NCBI RefSeq assembly: GCF_000152845.1
Contig: NZ_CH902584.1
Coordinates: forward strand, 2,490,707-2,554,706
Source of the DNA: Roseovarius sp. 217
GTDB taxonomy: Bacteria; Pseudomonadota; Alphaproteobacteria; Rhodobacterales; Rhodobacteraceae
Length of the DNA: 64,000 nt
Reading direction: 5' to 3'
Both the position numbers and the translations under genes were made by a program. Under the pieces are notes generated by a model. It saw only the letters and a list, made by a program, of their open reading frames with translations. It did not search any database and was not told the origin of the DNA. Of this stretch, positions 47,619 to 56,481 are shown piece by piece; the first letter of the stretch is position 1; each line of letters starts with the position of its first letter.

Positions 47619-48245
47619 ATGCGCGATCATGGTATGACGCTGGCCAGCGGAGTGGCGCGGGGGGACAGGCCTGCGATCCTGCATCATGTGACGGCGCCGG
47701 GACAGGCGGCGGCGATCTGGCAGCGCCCGCGTGATCCGGGATTTGCAGACTGGATTGACGGGCTGGCCCCGGAGAGCCTGCCGCAGACCCGATGCTATTG
47801 CACCGCCGCGCGCGCCCGCGAGATGGCGCAGGCGGCCTGCGCGGCGGCGGGCCTGTCGGCGGGGCCGGAGAGGGATATGCTGTGTGGTGACATTGGCGCG
47901 TTATCGGCCCTCTTTGCGCAGGTCATGCGGCGCAGCGCGCTGCATCTGAGGCTGGATGTCGTGCGCGACGCTGCCTGCCGCAAGTTCCATCTGGATCATG
48001 TGCCAGCGCGGCTTTTGTGCAGCTATCGCGGGAGTGGCACCGAATACGGGCTGGGGCGTGGGCGGGGTGATCCGCTGTCGGTACGCCGCATGGCGACCGG
48101 GGATGCGGGGATCTTTCGCGGCGCTCTCTGGCCCGGTGACGAGATGAGCGCTTTGGTGCACCGCTCGCCGCCGATTGTCGGGCCGGGGGAGACCCGGCTC
48201 TTGCTGGTGCTCGACGTGCTGGAGGCGGGACAGGGTGGCGCGTAA
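47619..48245 (+). CDS. DUF1826 protein, zinc-operon partner
   Basis: 208 residues. The centre has a conserved cluster of potential metal ligands (RKFHLDHVPARLLCSYRGSGTEY) and a late segment ALVHRSPPIVGPGETRLLLVLDV, which suggests a cupin or oxygenase-like core. DUF1826 genes commonly accompany zinc-responsive COG0523 genes; the function is unknown. It starts 3 bp after the GTPase stop and overlaps the next gene by 11 bp. GC content is high and there is no signal peptide. Confidence 0.75.
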   Translation: MRDHGMTLASGVARGDRPAILHHVTAPGQAAAIWQRPRDPGFADWIDGLAPESLPQTRCYCTAARAREMAQAACAAAGLSAGPERDMLCGDIGALSALFAQVMRRSALHLRLDVVRDAACRKFHLDHVPARLLCSYRGSGTEYGLGRGRGDPLSVRRMATGDAGIFRGALWPGDEMSALVHRSPPIVGPGETRLLLVLDVLEAGQGGA

Positions 48246-48525
48246 CCTGCGCAGCCCCGCCGCGCGCCGCCGTCCCGCCGAAGGGCTGACGGACTATGAT
48301 CATCTGCCGGGACCGGCACGGCGCTGGCTGGCGCAGGCGGCGTTGCCATGGTCGGCGCGGTCGGTGCGGGTCGTCTGGTCACGGGCGTTGCGCGCGGCGG
48401 GGGGATGCGAGGCCGCGGCACTGGCGCGTCTGGACCGGATCGAGGGGCGAGCGCTGGCGCGCGAGGCGCCGGTGGTCTGGGGGGTCGGCTATCCCGTCGC
48501 GGGGCAGACCGGGGCGAATCGCTGA
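48235..48525 (+). CDS. Small conserved unknown (DUF6525-like)
   Basis: 96 residues from a GTG at 48235, which has GGAGG 9 bases upstream and overlaps the DUF1826 end. It reads MARNLRSPAARRRPAEGLTDYDHLP, then LRRWLAQAALPWS-like and an arginine-rich helical middle ending VWGVGYPVA. It resembles a small basic family from Rhodobacteraceae, DUF6525 from memory. No function is known. Tight coupling suggests it belongs to the zinc operon. Confidence 0.6.
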   Translation: MARNLRSPAARRRPAEGLTDYDHLPGPARRWLAQAALPWSARSVRVVWSRALRAAGGCEAAALARLDRIEGRALAREAPVVWGVGYPVAGQTGANR

Positions 48526-48843
48526 GGTGATTCGTGACGTCACGTCACCGGCCATTTGGTCGGGTCATAGTGCCGCAGCGGGCACGCTGGGACAAGGTTC
48601 CTACGAGGCGGTGTCGCAATTTTAGGCGATTGCGTCGTTTGAGACCTTGGCAAACGCCAGCAAAACATCAGTGAAAATTTTTTTACAAAAAATATGGCCA
48701 GTGAATGCAAGAAATTCACTGATCTTATGGGTGTTTGTCAGGATTCTGTTAATTTCTGCGCATTTTCCGTTAGGGTATGCCAAAGAATGCGGCGTGACCT
48801 GATCTGGATGTCAGGTGGCCGTTGGGATGGAGGATTTCAAGTC
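48526..48843 (+). promoter_or_regulatory. 318-bp upstream region of acs
   Basis: Holds a GTGACGTCAC palindrome (48534-48543), an AT-rich stretch (48669-48720) suited to a promoter, and two leader hairpins: CAGTGAAT/ATTCACTG (48699-48721) and ACCTGA/TCAGGT (48797-48816). The second ends 28 bp before acs. No gene is seen. A regulator site cannot be assigned. Confidence 0.45.
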
Positions 48844-50784
48844 ATGACCGAGACAAAGACTGGTGCAGCAGCAACAGGACCCGGATTTCACATCGATTCC
48901 GAGACCTATGAGCGGATGTATGCCGCCTCAATCACGGACCCGGAGGCATTCTGGGGGGAGCACGGCAAGCGGCTGGATTGGATCAAGCCTTACACCAAGG
49001 TCAAGAACACCTCGTTCGACTATGACAATGTCTCGATCAAATGGTTTGAAGATGGCACGCTGAATGTGGCTGCCAACTGCATCGACCGGCATCTGGCGAC
49101 GCGCGGCAACCAGACCGCGATCATCTGGGAGCCGGATGATCCCACCGACGAACCGCAGCACATCACCTACACGGAATTGCACACGCAGACCTGCAAGATG
49201 GCCAATGTGCTGAAATCCATGGGCGTGGGCAAGGGCGACCGGGTTGTGATCTACATGCCGATGATCCCCGAGGCCGCCTATGCGATGCTGGCCTGCGCGC
49301 GGATTGGTGCCATTCATTCGATCGTCTTTGCGGGTTTCAGCCCCGATGCGCTGGGTGCGCGGATCAATGGCTGTGATGCCAAGGTGGTGATCACCGCCGA
49401 TCACGCGCCGCGCGGCGGCCGCAAGACCAAGCTCAAGGACAACGTCAATCAGGCGCTGTTGCACGATACGTCGGATGTGAAATGTCTTGTGGTGCAGCGC
49501 ACCGGCGATCAGGTGGCATGGCGGCGTGATCTGGATTTCTGGTGGCATGAAGAGGCCGAGAAAGTCAGCGCCGATTGCCCGCCCGAAGAGATGAACGCCG
49601 AGGATACGCTGTTCATCCTCTACACGTCTGGCTCCACCGGCATGCCCAAGGGCGTGGTGCATACCACCGGCGGCTATCTGACCTATGCGTCGATGACGCA
49701 TGAATACATCTTCGACTATCACGAGGGTGATATTTACTGGTGCACCGCCGATGTGGGCTGGGTTACCGGGCATAGCTATATCGTCTATGGACCGCTGGCC
49801 AATGGCGCCACGACATTGATGTTCGAGGGCGTGCCGACATGGCCGGATGCGGGGCGATTCTGGCAGGTCTGCGAGCGCCACAAGGTCACGCAGTTCTACA
49901 CCGCCCCCACCGCCATTCGTGCCTTGATGGGCAAGGGCACCGGGCCGGTCGAGGGCAGCGATCTGTCGAGCCTGCGTATCCTTGGCTCGGTCGGCGAGCC
50001 GATCAATCCCGAGGCCTGGAACTGGTACAATGAGAATGTCGGCAAGGGGACCTGCCCCATCGTCGATACATGGTGGCAGACCGAAACCGGCGGAATCCTC
50101 ATCACGCCGCTGCCGGGTGTGATCGACACGCCCAAGCCCGGTTCGGCCACCAAGCCGTTCTTTGGCGTGCAGCCCGTCGTGCTGGATGATCAGGGCAACG
50201 AGCTGGCGGGCGAAACCTCGGGCGTTCTGGCGCTCAAGGACAGCTGGCCGGGGCAGATGCGCACCGTCTGGGGCGATCACAGCCGGTTTGTCTCGACCTA
50301 TTTCGAGATGTTCAAAGGCTATTATTTCTCGGGTGACGGATGCCGCCGCGACGCGGATGGCGATTATTGGATCACGGGCCGCGTCGATGATGTGATCAAC
50401 GTCTCTGGCCACCGGATGGGCACCGCCGAGGTGGAATCGGCGCTGGTGGCGCATGCCACCGTCAGCGAGGCCGCCGTTGTGGGCTATCCGCATGATATCA
50501 AGGGGCAGGGCATCTATTGCTATGTCACGCTGATGGATGGGGTGGAGCCGACCGATGCGCTGCGCACGGAACTGGGCAACTGGGTCCGTCAGGAGATCGG
50601 GCCGATTGCCAAGCCGGATGTGATCCAATGGGCGCCGGGCCTGCCGAAAACCCGCTCGGGCAAGATCATGCGCCGTATCTTGCGCAAGATTGCCGAGAAC
50701 GATTTTGACAGCCTTGGCGATACCTCGACGCTGGCCGATCCGTCGGTCGTGGACGAGTTGATTGCCAATCGCACCAAAGCCTGA
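48844..50784 (+). CDS. acs: Acetyl-CoA synthetase (AMP-forming)
   Basis: Acs makes acetyl-CoA from acetate, CoA and ATP, releasing AMP and pyrophosphate. The 646-residue protein has the AMP-binding signature [42 protein letters not shown] and the C-terminal [11 protein letters not shown] with the lysine that is regulated by acetylation in other bacteria. The start at 48844 has GGAGG at a distance of 12. It is followed by adk, then the acetate symporter genes, forming an acetate-use module. Confidence 0.93.
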   Translation: MTETKTGAAATGPGFHIDSETYERMYAASITDPEAFWGEHGKRLDWIKPYTKVKNTSFDYDNVSIKWFEDGTLNVAANCIDRHLATRGNQTAIIWEPDDPTDEPQHITYTELHTQTCKMANVLKSMGVGKGDRVVIYMPMIPEAAYAMLACARIGAIHSIVFAGFSPDALGARINGCDAKVVITADHAPRGGRKTKLKDNVNQALLHDTSDVKCLVVQRTGDQVAWRRDLDFWWHEEAEKVSADCPPEEMNAEDTLFILYTSGSTGMPKGVVHTTGGYLTYASMTHEYIFDYHEGDIYWCTADVGWVTGHSYIVYGPLANGATTLMFEGVPTWPDAGRFWQVCERHKVTQFYTAPTAIRALMGKGTGPVEGSDLSSLRILGSVGEPINPEAWNWYNENVGKGTCPIVDTWWQTETGGILITPLPGVIDTPKPGSATKPFFGVQPVVLDDQGNELAGETSGVLALKDSWPGQMRTVWGDHSRFVSTYFEMFKGYYFSGDGCRRDADGDYWITGRVDDVINVSGHRMGTAEVESALVAHATVSEAAVVGYPHDIKGQGIYCYVTLMDGVEPTDALRTELGNWVRQEIGPIAKPDVIQWAPGLPKTRSGKIMRRILRKIAENDFDSLGDTSTLADPSVVDELIANRTKA

Positions 50785-50799
50785 GGGGAGACGGGACGC

Positions 50800-51489
50800 A
50801 TGATGGACGGAACCGACACGCCCCGAACCGGAGCAAATCTGGTCCTGCTTGGACCGCCGGGCGCGGGCAAGGGCACGCAGGCGCGGATGCTCGAAGAGCA
50901 ATTCGGGCTGGTGCAGCTCTCGACCGGCGATCTGTTGCGCGCGGCTGTGGCGGCGGGCACTGAGGCGGGACGCCAAGCCAAGGCGGTGATGGAGGCGGGC
51001 GATCTTGTGTCGGACGCGATTGTCATCGCGATCCTGCGCGACCGTCTGTCAGAGCCGGATTGCGCCGGGGGTGTGATCCTCGACGGGTTTCCGCGCACCA
51101 CGGTGCAGGCCGAGGCGTTGGATGGGTTGCTGGCCGAGATCGGGCAAGGCATCCGCGCGGCGATCAGCCTCGAGGTGGATGATGCGGCAATGGTGACGCG
51201 GATTTCGGGCCGCTACACCTGCGGCGGCTGTGGTGAGGGCTATCACGACAGCTTCAAGGTGCCGAGCGTTGAGGGCACCTGTGACAAATGCGGCGGCACC
51301 GAAATGAAGCGGCGCGCCGACGACAATGCGGAAACGGTGGAACAGCGTTTGCGCGCCTATCATGCGCAGACAGCACCACTGATTTCCTATTACGAATCGC
51401 GCGGTGTTCTGGCCCGCGTCGATGCGATGGCCGAGATCGAGGCCGTCGCAAGAGAGCTGAACGCCATCGTCGCAAAGGCGGTCGCGTAA
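50800..51489 (+). CDS. adk: Adenylate kinase with zinc-type LID
   Basis: Adk converts AMP plus ATP to two ADP. The 229-residue protein has P-loop GPPGAGKGT (18-26), DGFPRT, and a LID with Cys141, Cys144, Cys161 and Cys164, so it is a zinc-binding long-type kinase. It begins 15 bp after acs, so it can recycle the AMP made by Acs. This location is unusual: the housekeeping adk is normally next to secY or alone, and this may be a second, acetate-dedicated copy. The N-terminal ~11 residues extend beyond typical Adk. Confidence 0.9.
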   Translation: MMDGTDTPRTGANLVLLGPPGAGKGTQARMLEEQFGLVQLSTGDLLRAAVAAGTEAGRQAKAVMEAGDLVSDAIVIAILRDRLSEPDCAGGVILDGFPRTTVQAEALDGLLAEIGQGIRAAISLEVDDAAMVTRISGRYTCGGCGEGYHDSFKVPSVEGTCDKCGGTEMKRRADDNAETVEQRLRAYHAQTAPLISYYESRGVLARVDAMAEIEAVARELNAIVAKAVA

Positions 51490-51557
51490 AGGAGTGCCCG
51501 TGCCGGGATGGTCCCGGCGCGGTCTGGAGGAAGCCGTTTATAAAGGGAGGGCACGCT

Positions 51558-51818
51558 TTGTCCGATAAAGAAAGAGCAAACGCCTACTGGAAGGCGAATT
51601 TGCGCCTCATCAAATGGAGCCTTGTGGTCTGGTTCATGGCCTCATTCGGCTTTGGCATTCTGCTGCGCCCCATGCTGTCGGGTATCGCCATTGGCGGCAC
51701 CGATCTTGGGTTCTGGTTCGCGCAGCAAGGGTCGATCATCGTCTTTCTGATTCTGATCTTCTTCTACGCTTGGCGGATGAACAAACTCGACGCCGAATTC
51801 GGCGTTGGCGAAGAATAA
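51558..51818 (+). CDS. DUF4212 small membrane subunit of the acetate symporter
   Basis: 86 residues from a TTG at 51558 (MSDKERANAYWKANLRLIKW), with GGGAGG 8 bases upstream; no ATG fits the family N terminus. Two membrane segments (LVVWFMASFGFGILL and GSIIVFLILIFFYAW) are joined by a short loop. DUF4212 proteins always precede SSS-family symporters of the VC_2705 type and probably form a complex with them. It lies 15 bp before the symporter gene. Confidence 0.88.
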   Translation: MSDKERANAYWKANLRLIKWSLVVWFMASFGFGILLRPMLSGIAIGGTDLGFWFAQQGSIIVFLILIFFYAWRMNKLDAEFGVGEE

Positions 51819-51833
51819 GTAGGGGGAGGGACA

Positions 51834-53597
51834 ATGGAACAAACAACACTCAATATCATCGTCGTCGGCCTCAGCTTCGTGCTCTACTTCGGTATCGCGA
51901 TCTGGGCCAAGGCGGGATCTACGGCGGAATTCTACGCAGCGGGACGCGGCGTGCATCCGGTCATCAACGGGATGGCAACGGCAGCGGACTGGATGTCGGC
52001 GGCCTCGTTCATCTCGATGGCGGGTCTTATCGCCTTTGTGGGCTACAACAACTCGACCTTCCTGATGGGATGGACGGGTGGTTATGTTCTCATGGCCATG
52101 CTGCTTGCGCCCTATCTGCGCAAGTTCGGCAAATACACCGTGCCCGAGTTCGTGGGCGACCGGTTCTACAGCCCGACCGCGCGCGTCGTGGCCGTTATTG
52201 CGCTGATCACCATGTCGGTGACCTATGTGATCGGTCAGATGGCGGGTGCTGGTGTGGCCTTTTCGCGTTTCCTCGAAGTGGACAACACGACCGGCCTTCT
52301 GATCGCGTCGGCCGTCGTTTTTGTTTACGCGGTTCTGGGCGGCATGAAGGGCATCACCTACACGCAGGTGGCACAGTATTGCGTGTTGATCATCGCCTAT
52401 ACCATTCCGGCGATCTTCATCTCGCTGCAACTGACCGGCCATGTTCTGCCGCAGTTGGGTCTGTTCGCCGAGCACACAGCATCGGGTCAGTATCTGCTGG
52501 TGACGCTGGACGGTCTGCTGAACGATCTGGGCTTCAACCAGTATACCTCGGGGTCTAGCCCCTGGCTGATGGCGCTGTTCACCCTGTCGCTGATGATCGG
52601 TACTGCCGGTCTGCCGCATGTGATCATCCGCTTCTTCACCGTGCCGCGCGTGGCTGATGCGCGTTGGTCGGCAGGTTGGGCGCTGGTCTTTATCGCGCTG
52701 CTGTATCTCACCGCTCCGGCAGTGGGGGCCATGGCCCGTCTGAACATCATGACCACCATGTGGCCGCAGGGTGTGCAGGGCGAAGCTGTGGCTGTTGACG
52801 ATCTGCCCGACTGGTTCCGCACCTGGTCGACCACCGGTCTCTTGGCCGTGGAAGACAAGAACGGCGACGGCAAGATCCAGTACTACAACGACAAAGCCGA
52901 ATCGATGACTGCACTGGCGGCTGAGCGTGGCTGGCAGGGCAACGAGCTTGTGACCTTCAACCGTGACATCCTCGTGTTGGCGAACCCCGAGATCGCCGGT
53001 CTGCCGGGTTGGGTTATCGCGCTGATCGCTGCTGGCGGTATCGCGGCGGCCCTGTCCACAGCGGCGGGTCTGTTGCTGGCCATTTCTTCGGCGGTCAGTC
53101 ACGACCTGATCAAATCGACGATCAATCCCAACATCTCGGAAAAAGGCGAGCTTTTGGCTGCCCGTATCTCGATGGCGGTGGCGATCTGTGTGGCGACCTA
53201 TCTGGGTCTCAACCCTCCGGGCTTTGCCGCGCAGGTTGTGGCCTTGGCGTTCGGTCTGGCGGCGGCGTCGCTCTTCCCGACGCTGATGATGGGCATCTTC
53301 TCCAAGCGGATGAACTCTGCGGGTGCGACTGCTGGCATGCTGGCCGGTCTGCTCTCGACCACGCTCTACCTGTTCCTCTACCTGGGCTGGTTCTTTATCC
53401 CGGAAACGAACATGTTGACCGCAGATCAATACCTGTTCGGTATTCCGCCAACCCACTTTGGCCCGATTGGTGCGCTCTTGAACTTTGGCGTCGCCTTCCT
53501 CGTCGCCAGCATGACGGCAGAGCCGCCGCAGGAGATCCAGGATCTGGTCGAAAGCGTGCGTGTTCCGCGCGGTGCCGGCACGGCTGTGAACCACTAA
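51834..53597 (+). CDS. Sodium:solute symporter, acetate permease-like
   Basis: 587 residues with 13-14 membrane segments of the SSS family, VC_2705 subgroup. FYAAGRGVHPVINGMATAADWMSAASFI and TAGLPHVIIRFFTV are characteristic of ActP-like transporters. A long loop with an EF-hand-like DKNGDGKIQYYND sequence (about residues 340-355) sits between membrane segments. GGGGGAGGG precedes the ATG. Gene order acs-adk-DUF4212-symporter points to acetate (or propionate) uptake. A terminator follows. Confidence 0.9.
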   Translation: MEQTTLNIIVVGLSFVLYFGIAIWAKAGSTAEFYAAGRGVHPVINGMATAADWMSAASFISMAGLIAFVGYNNSTFLMGWTGGYVLMAMLLAPYLRKFGKYTVPEFVGDRFYSPTARVVAVIALITMSVTYVIGQMAGAGVAFSRFLEVDNTTGLLIASAVVFVYAVLGGMKGITYTQVAQYCVLIIAYTIPAIFISLQLTGHVLPQLGLFAEHTASGQYLLVTLDGLLNDLGFNQYTSGSSPWLMALFTLSLMIGTAGLPHVIIRFFTVPRVADARWSAGWALVFIALLYLTAPAVGAMARLNIMTTMWPQGVQGEAVAVDDLPDWFRTWSTTGLLAVEDKNGDGKIQYYNDKAESMTALAAERGWQGNELVTFNRDILVLANPEIAGLPGWVIALIAAGGIAAALSTAAGLLLAISSAVSHDLIKSTINPNISEKGELLAARISMAVAICVATYLGLNPPGFAAQVVALAFGLAAASLFPTLMMGIFSKRMNSAGATAGMLAGLLSTTLYLFLYLGWFFIPETNMLTADQYLFGIPPTHFGPIGALLNFGVAFLVASMTAEPPQEIQDLVESVRVPRGAGTAVNH

Positions 53598-53610
53598 GAC
53601 AAACTTGGAC

Positions 53611-53635
53611 AGGGGCGGCGCGTGCCGCCCCTGTT
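53611..53635 (+). terminator. Intrinsic terminator after the acetate symporter
   Basis: AGGGGCGGC and GCCGCCCCT form a 9-bp perfect stem with a four-base loop, followed by GTTTCC. It closes the acs-adk-symporter transcript; read-through to the DUF294 gene remains possible since the T-run is short. Confidence 0.75.
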
Positions 53636-53717
53636 TCCTCTGACGCCTGCCGATATTTCCGGGCACCGGGCGCTTTTAGGTCATTTTCCCGTCAGTCCCT
53701 GAGGAGAGCCGCGCCCG

Positions 53718-55556
53718 ATGAGCGACGTCAAACCCGACCCCATTGACAGCCTGACACGCCACGCGCCCTTTGATGGGCTGCCGCATGTCCTGCGCGCCGA
53801 ACTCGCGCCCAAGCTGGCGCGGGTCGGGCTCGAGGCGGGGGGGCTGCTGTTTGAAAAGGGCGCGCCTCTGGCGGGGCTTTATGTGGTGGAATCCGGTGGG
53901 CTGGACATCGAGACAGGTCATGCGGATCTGGTGTCACACCGTGGGCCGGGCGATATAATGGGCGAGCGCGGCCTCTTGCGCGATGGCACTGCGATGCTGA
54001 CGGCGCGCGCCTCCGAGGTCTCGGAGCTGATTGTCATTCCGACCGAGGTGTTTCTCGATCTGATCGAGCGCTCGGACGAGATTGCCCGATGGTTCGCGCG
54101 CGCGCGACCTTCGACCTCGGGGGATGACGGGCCCTATGCCACGGGCCTGACGGCGCTTCAGGTGTCAGACCTGATGACGGCCACACCCATCACCTGTAGT
54201 CCGGATGCCACCATCAAGGAAGTGGCCCGGTTGATGCGGGATCATGTGATTTCCTCGGTGGTCGTGATGGAGGGGGCGCGTCTGGCGGGCATCATCACGG
54301 TGCGCGATCTCTCCAACAAGGTATTGGCCGAAGGGCTGGGCGGTGACATCCGCGTGGCGCAGGTGATGACACCGGATCCGGTGACGATCGAGCCGGGACG
54401 GCTGGGCCTTGATGCGCTGATGCTCCTGTCGGATCTCAAGATCAATCACCTGCCGGTGGCGCAGGGCGGACGCGTGCTGGGGATGATCGGCAAGACCGAT
54501 TTGTTCCGCCAACAGGCCGCCACGGCGAGCCATATGGTCGCCGATATTGCCAGCGCCGATGCGCCCGAGGATATGGCGCATGTGATGGAACGGGTGCCGA
54601 TGCTCTTGGTGCAACTGGTGCAGGCCGGGGTGCGGCCACAGTCGATCACGCGGCGGATCACCGATATCACCGATGCCATCACCCGGCGATTGCTCCGGCT
54701 GGCCGAGATGCAGCTTGGCCCCGCCCCGGTGCCCTATCTCTGGGCCGCTTGCGGATCACAGGGCCGGCGCGAACAGACCGGCGTGAGCGATCAGGACAAT
54801 TGTCTCATTCTCGACGACAGCTTCCAGCCCGAGCATGACGCCTATTTCGCGGCGCTTGCGAAATATGTCAGCGACGGGCTGAACACCTGTGGGTTCTTTT
54901 ATTGTCCGGGCGACATGATGGCGACCAACCCGCGCTGGCGGCAGCCGCGCCGCGTCTGGCGTAGCTATTTTGCGGGCTGGATCGCGCAGCCGGACAATGA
55001 GGCGCAGATGTTGGCCTCGGTCATGTTCGATCTGCGCGCCATCGCGGGCGAGAATGCCCTCTTTGAGGATCTTCAGGCCGAGGTTCTGGCACAGGCGCGC
55101 AAGAACTCGATTTTCGTGGCGCATATGGTCTCGAATTCGCTCAAGCATACGGTGCCCTTGGGTCTCTTTCGGGGCTTTGCCCTCATTCGGTCGGGCGAGC
55201 ACAAGAACCGGATTGATCTCAAACTGTCGGGGGTGGTGCCGGTGGTCGATCTGGGGCGGATTTACGCGCTTTTGGGATCGCTCGAAGTGGCAGGCACCCG
55301 CGAGCGGCTCACCGGCGCGCGTGGGGTGGGCGCCATCTCGGAGAGCGGCGCGCGCGACCTTCTGGATGCCTATGATCTCATCGCCGAAACCCGGCTGCGA
55401 CATCAGGCGCACCAGATCCGCGCCGGGCGCAAACCTGACAATTTCATGGCTCCAGCCGAGCTTTCGGATCTGGAGCGCAACCATCTGCGCGATGCCTTCA
55501 TGGTGGTCAAAACCATGCAATCCGCGATCGCACAATCCAGAGGAGCACTGGGATAA
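53718..55556 (+). CDS. Cyclic-nucleotide-binding/CBS/DUF294 nucleotidyltransferase
   Basis: 612 residues. Order: cNMP-binding-like domain (about 20-125), two CBS domains (150-205 and 212-268), then a DUF294 nucleotidyltransferase with GSQGRREQTGVSDQDN (346-361; Asp358 and Asp360 would bind metal) and a helical DUF294_C substrate domain (470-605). The fold is related to GlnD-type uridylyltransferases; the target is unknown. Such genes are common next to DUF4212 symporter genes. It lies 4 bp before the next gene. Confidence 0.88.
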   Translation: MSDVKPDPIDSLTRHAPFDGLPHVLRAELAPKLARVGLEAGGLLFEKGAPLAGLYVVESGGLDIETGHADLVSHRGPGDIMGERGLLRDGTAMLTARASEVSELIVIPTEVFLDLIERSDEIARWFARARPSTSGDDGPYATGLTALQVSDLMTATPITCSPDATIKEVARLMRDHVISSVVVMEGARLAGIITVRDLSNKVLAEGLGGDIRVAQVMTPDPVTIEPGRLGLDALMLLSDLKINHLPVAQGGRVLGMIGKTDLFRQQAATASHMVADIASADAPEDMAHVMERVPMLLVQLVQAGVRPQSITRRITDITDAITRRLLRLAEMQLGPAPVPYLWAACGSQGRREQTGVSDQDNCLILDDSFQPEHDAYFAALAKYVSDGLNTCGFFYCPGDMMATNPRWRQPRRVWRSYFAGWIAQPDNEAQMLASVMFDLRAIAGENALFEDLQAEVLAQARKNSIFVAHMVSNSLKHTVPLGLFRGFALIRSGEHKNRIDLKLSGVVPVVDLGRIYALLGSLEVAGTRERLTGARGVGAISESGARDLLDAYDLIAETRLRHQAHQIRAGRKPDNFMAPAELSDLERNHLRDAFMVVKTMQSAIAQSRGALG

Positions 55557-55559
55557 CTT

Positions 55560-56066
55560 ATGTTTTTTGAATTGATCGCCACATTCGCCGTGGGTATCGG
55601 CGCCGCCGGTCTGGCGCTTGTCCTGGGGCATCTGAGCCGGGGTCGTTTGCCGCGCTATGCCGCGCCGATTCTGGCGGGGATCGCGATGCTGATCTATGCG
55701 GTCTGGTCGGAATACACCTGGGCCAATCGCACGTTGAGCACGTTGCCTGAGAGCGTCGAGGTGGTGAGCGAGGTAAAAGAAGCCAGATTCTGGAAGCCCT
55801 GGACCTATGTGGTGCCGCAGGTGACGCGGATGATGGTGCTCGACCGGGCCGGGGTGCAGACCAATCCCACCGCGCCGTCGATTCTCTTGGCCGACATCTA
55901 TCTCTTTGGACGCTGGGCCGTGCCGATCAAACGTCCGCAGCTGGTGGATTGCGCCAATGCCGCGCGCGCCGATGTGAGCGAAGCGGCGCTGACCGATCCG
56001 TCGCAGGCCGAGTGGATCACCGTGGGGGCAGAGGATCCCGTGATCAAGGCGCTGTGCCAGACCTAA
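55560..56066 (+). CDS. Unknown protein with two membrane segments
   Basis: 168 residues. Two N-terminal membrane segments (LIATFAVGIGAAGLALVLG and YAAPILAGIAMLIYAVW) are followed by a soluble domain of about 120 residues (ESVEVVSEVKEARFWKPWTYVVPQVTRMMVLD). Two cysteines lie near the end (VDCANA, ALCQT). I do not recognise a known function. It sits 3 bp after the DUF294 gene and 31 bp before the response regulator, so it is part of the same transcript and may be a membrane anchor or sensor. Confidence 0.7.
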   Translation: MFFELIATFAVGIGAAGLALVLGHLSRGRLPRYAAPILAGIAMLIYAVWSEYTWANRTLSTLPESVEVVSEVKEARFWKPWTYVVPQVTRMMVLDRAGVQTNPTAPSILLADIYLFGRWAVPIKRPQLVDCANAARADVSEAALTDPSQAEWITVGAEDPVIKALCQT

Positions 56067-56097
56067 AGTCAGACGTAACCGGGAGAGGAGGCCCGTC

Positions 56098-56481
56098 ATG
56101 TCCGAGAAGACTATTCTGCTTGTGGAGGATGAAGACAACATTGCGCTGGCGCTTGAGCATCTGATCGGGCGCGCGGGCTATCGGTTGCGGCGGGTGGCCT
56201 CGGGGAATGCCGCGCTGGCGGCGTTGGCCGAGGACCGTCCAGATCTGGTGGTGCTGGATGTCATGTTGCCCGAGCGGTCGGGCTATGAAATTTGCCAGAT
56301 GATCCGCAGTGATGCCGCGCTCAAAGGGATCAAGGTGCTGATGATGACCGCTGGGGGTGGTGAAGTGGAGCGACGCAAGGGGCTGGCGGTGGGGGCGGAT
56401 GCCTTTATGACCAAACCCTTTGCCACCGCTGACCTGACCGCGCAAATCGGTGCGCTTTTGGCCGAGGTCGCGCATGATTGA
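56098..56481 (+). CDS. Stand-alone response regulator receiver
   Basis: 127 residues, a CheY-like receiver alone: acidic pair in LLVEDEDN, phosphorylation site Asp54 (LVVLDVMLPERSG), conserved Thr in MMTAGGG and Lys in FMTKPF. There is no output domain. It overlaps the kinase-like/exonuclease gene by 8 bp, so the two are made together. Since its immediate partner lacks a phosphoacceptor histidine, the phosphate must come from another kinase or small phosphodonor. Confidence 0.88.
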   Translation: MSEKTILLVEDEDNIALALEHLIGRAGYRLRRVASGNAALAALAEDRPDLVVLDVMLPERSGYEICQMIRSDAALKGIKVLMMTAGGGEVERRKGLAVGADAFMTKPFATADLTAQIGALLAEVAHD

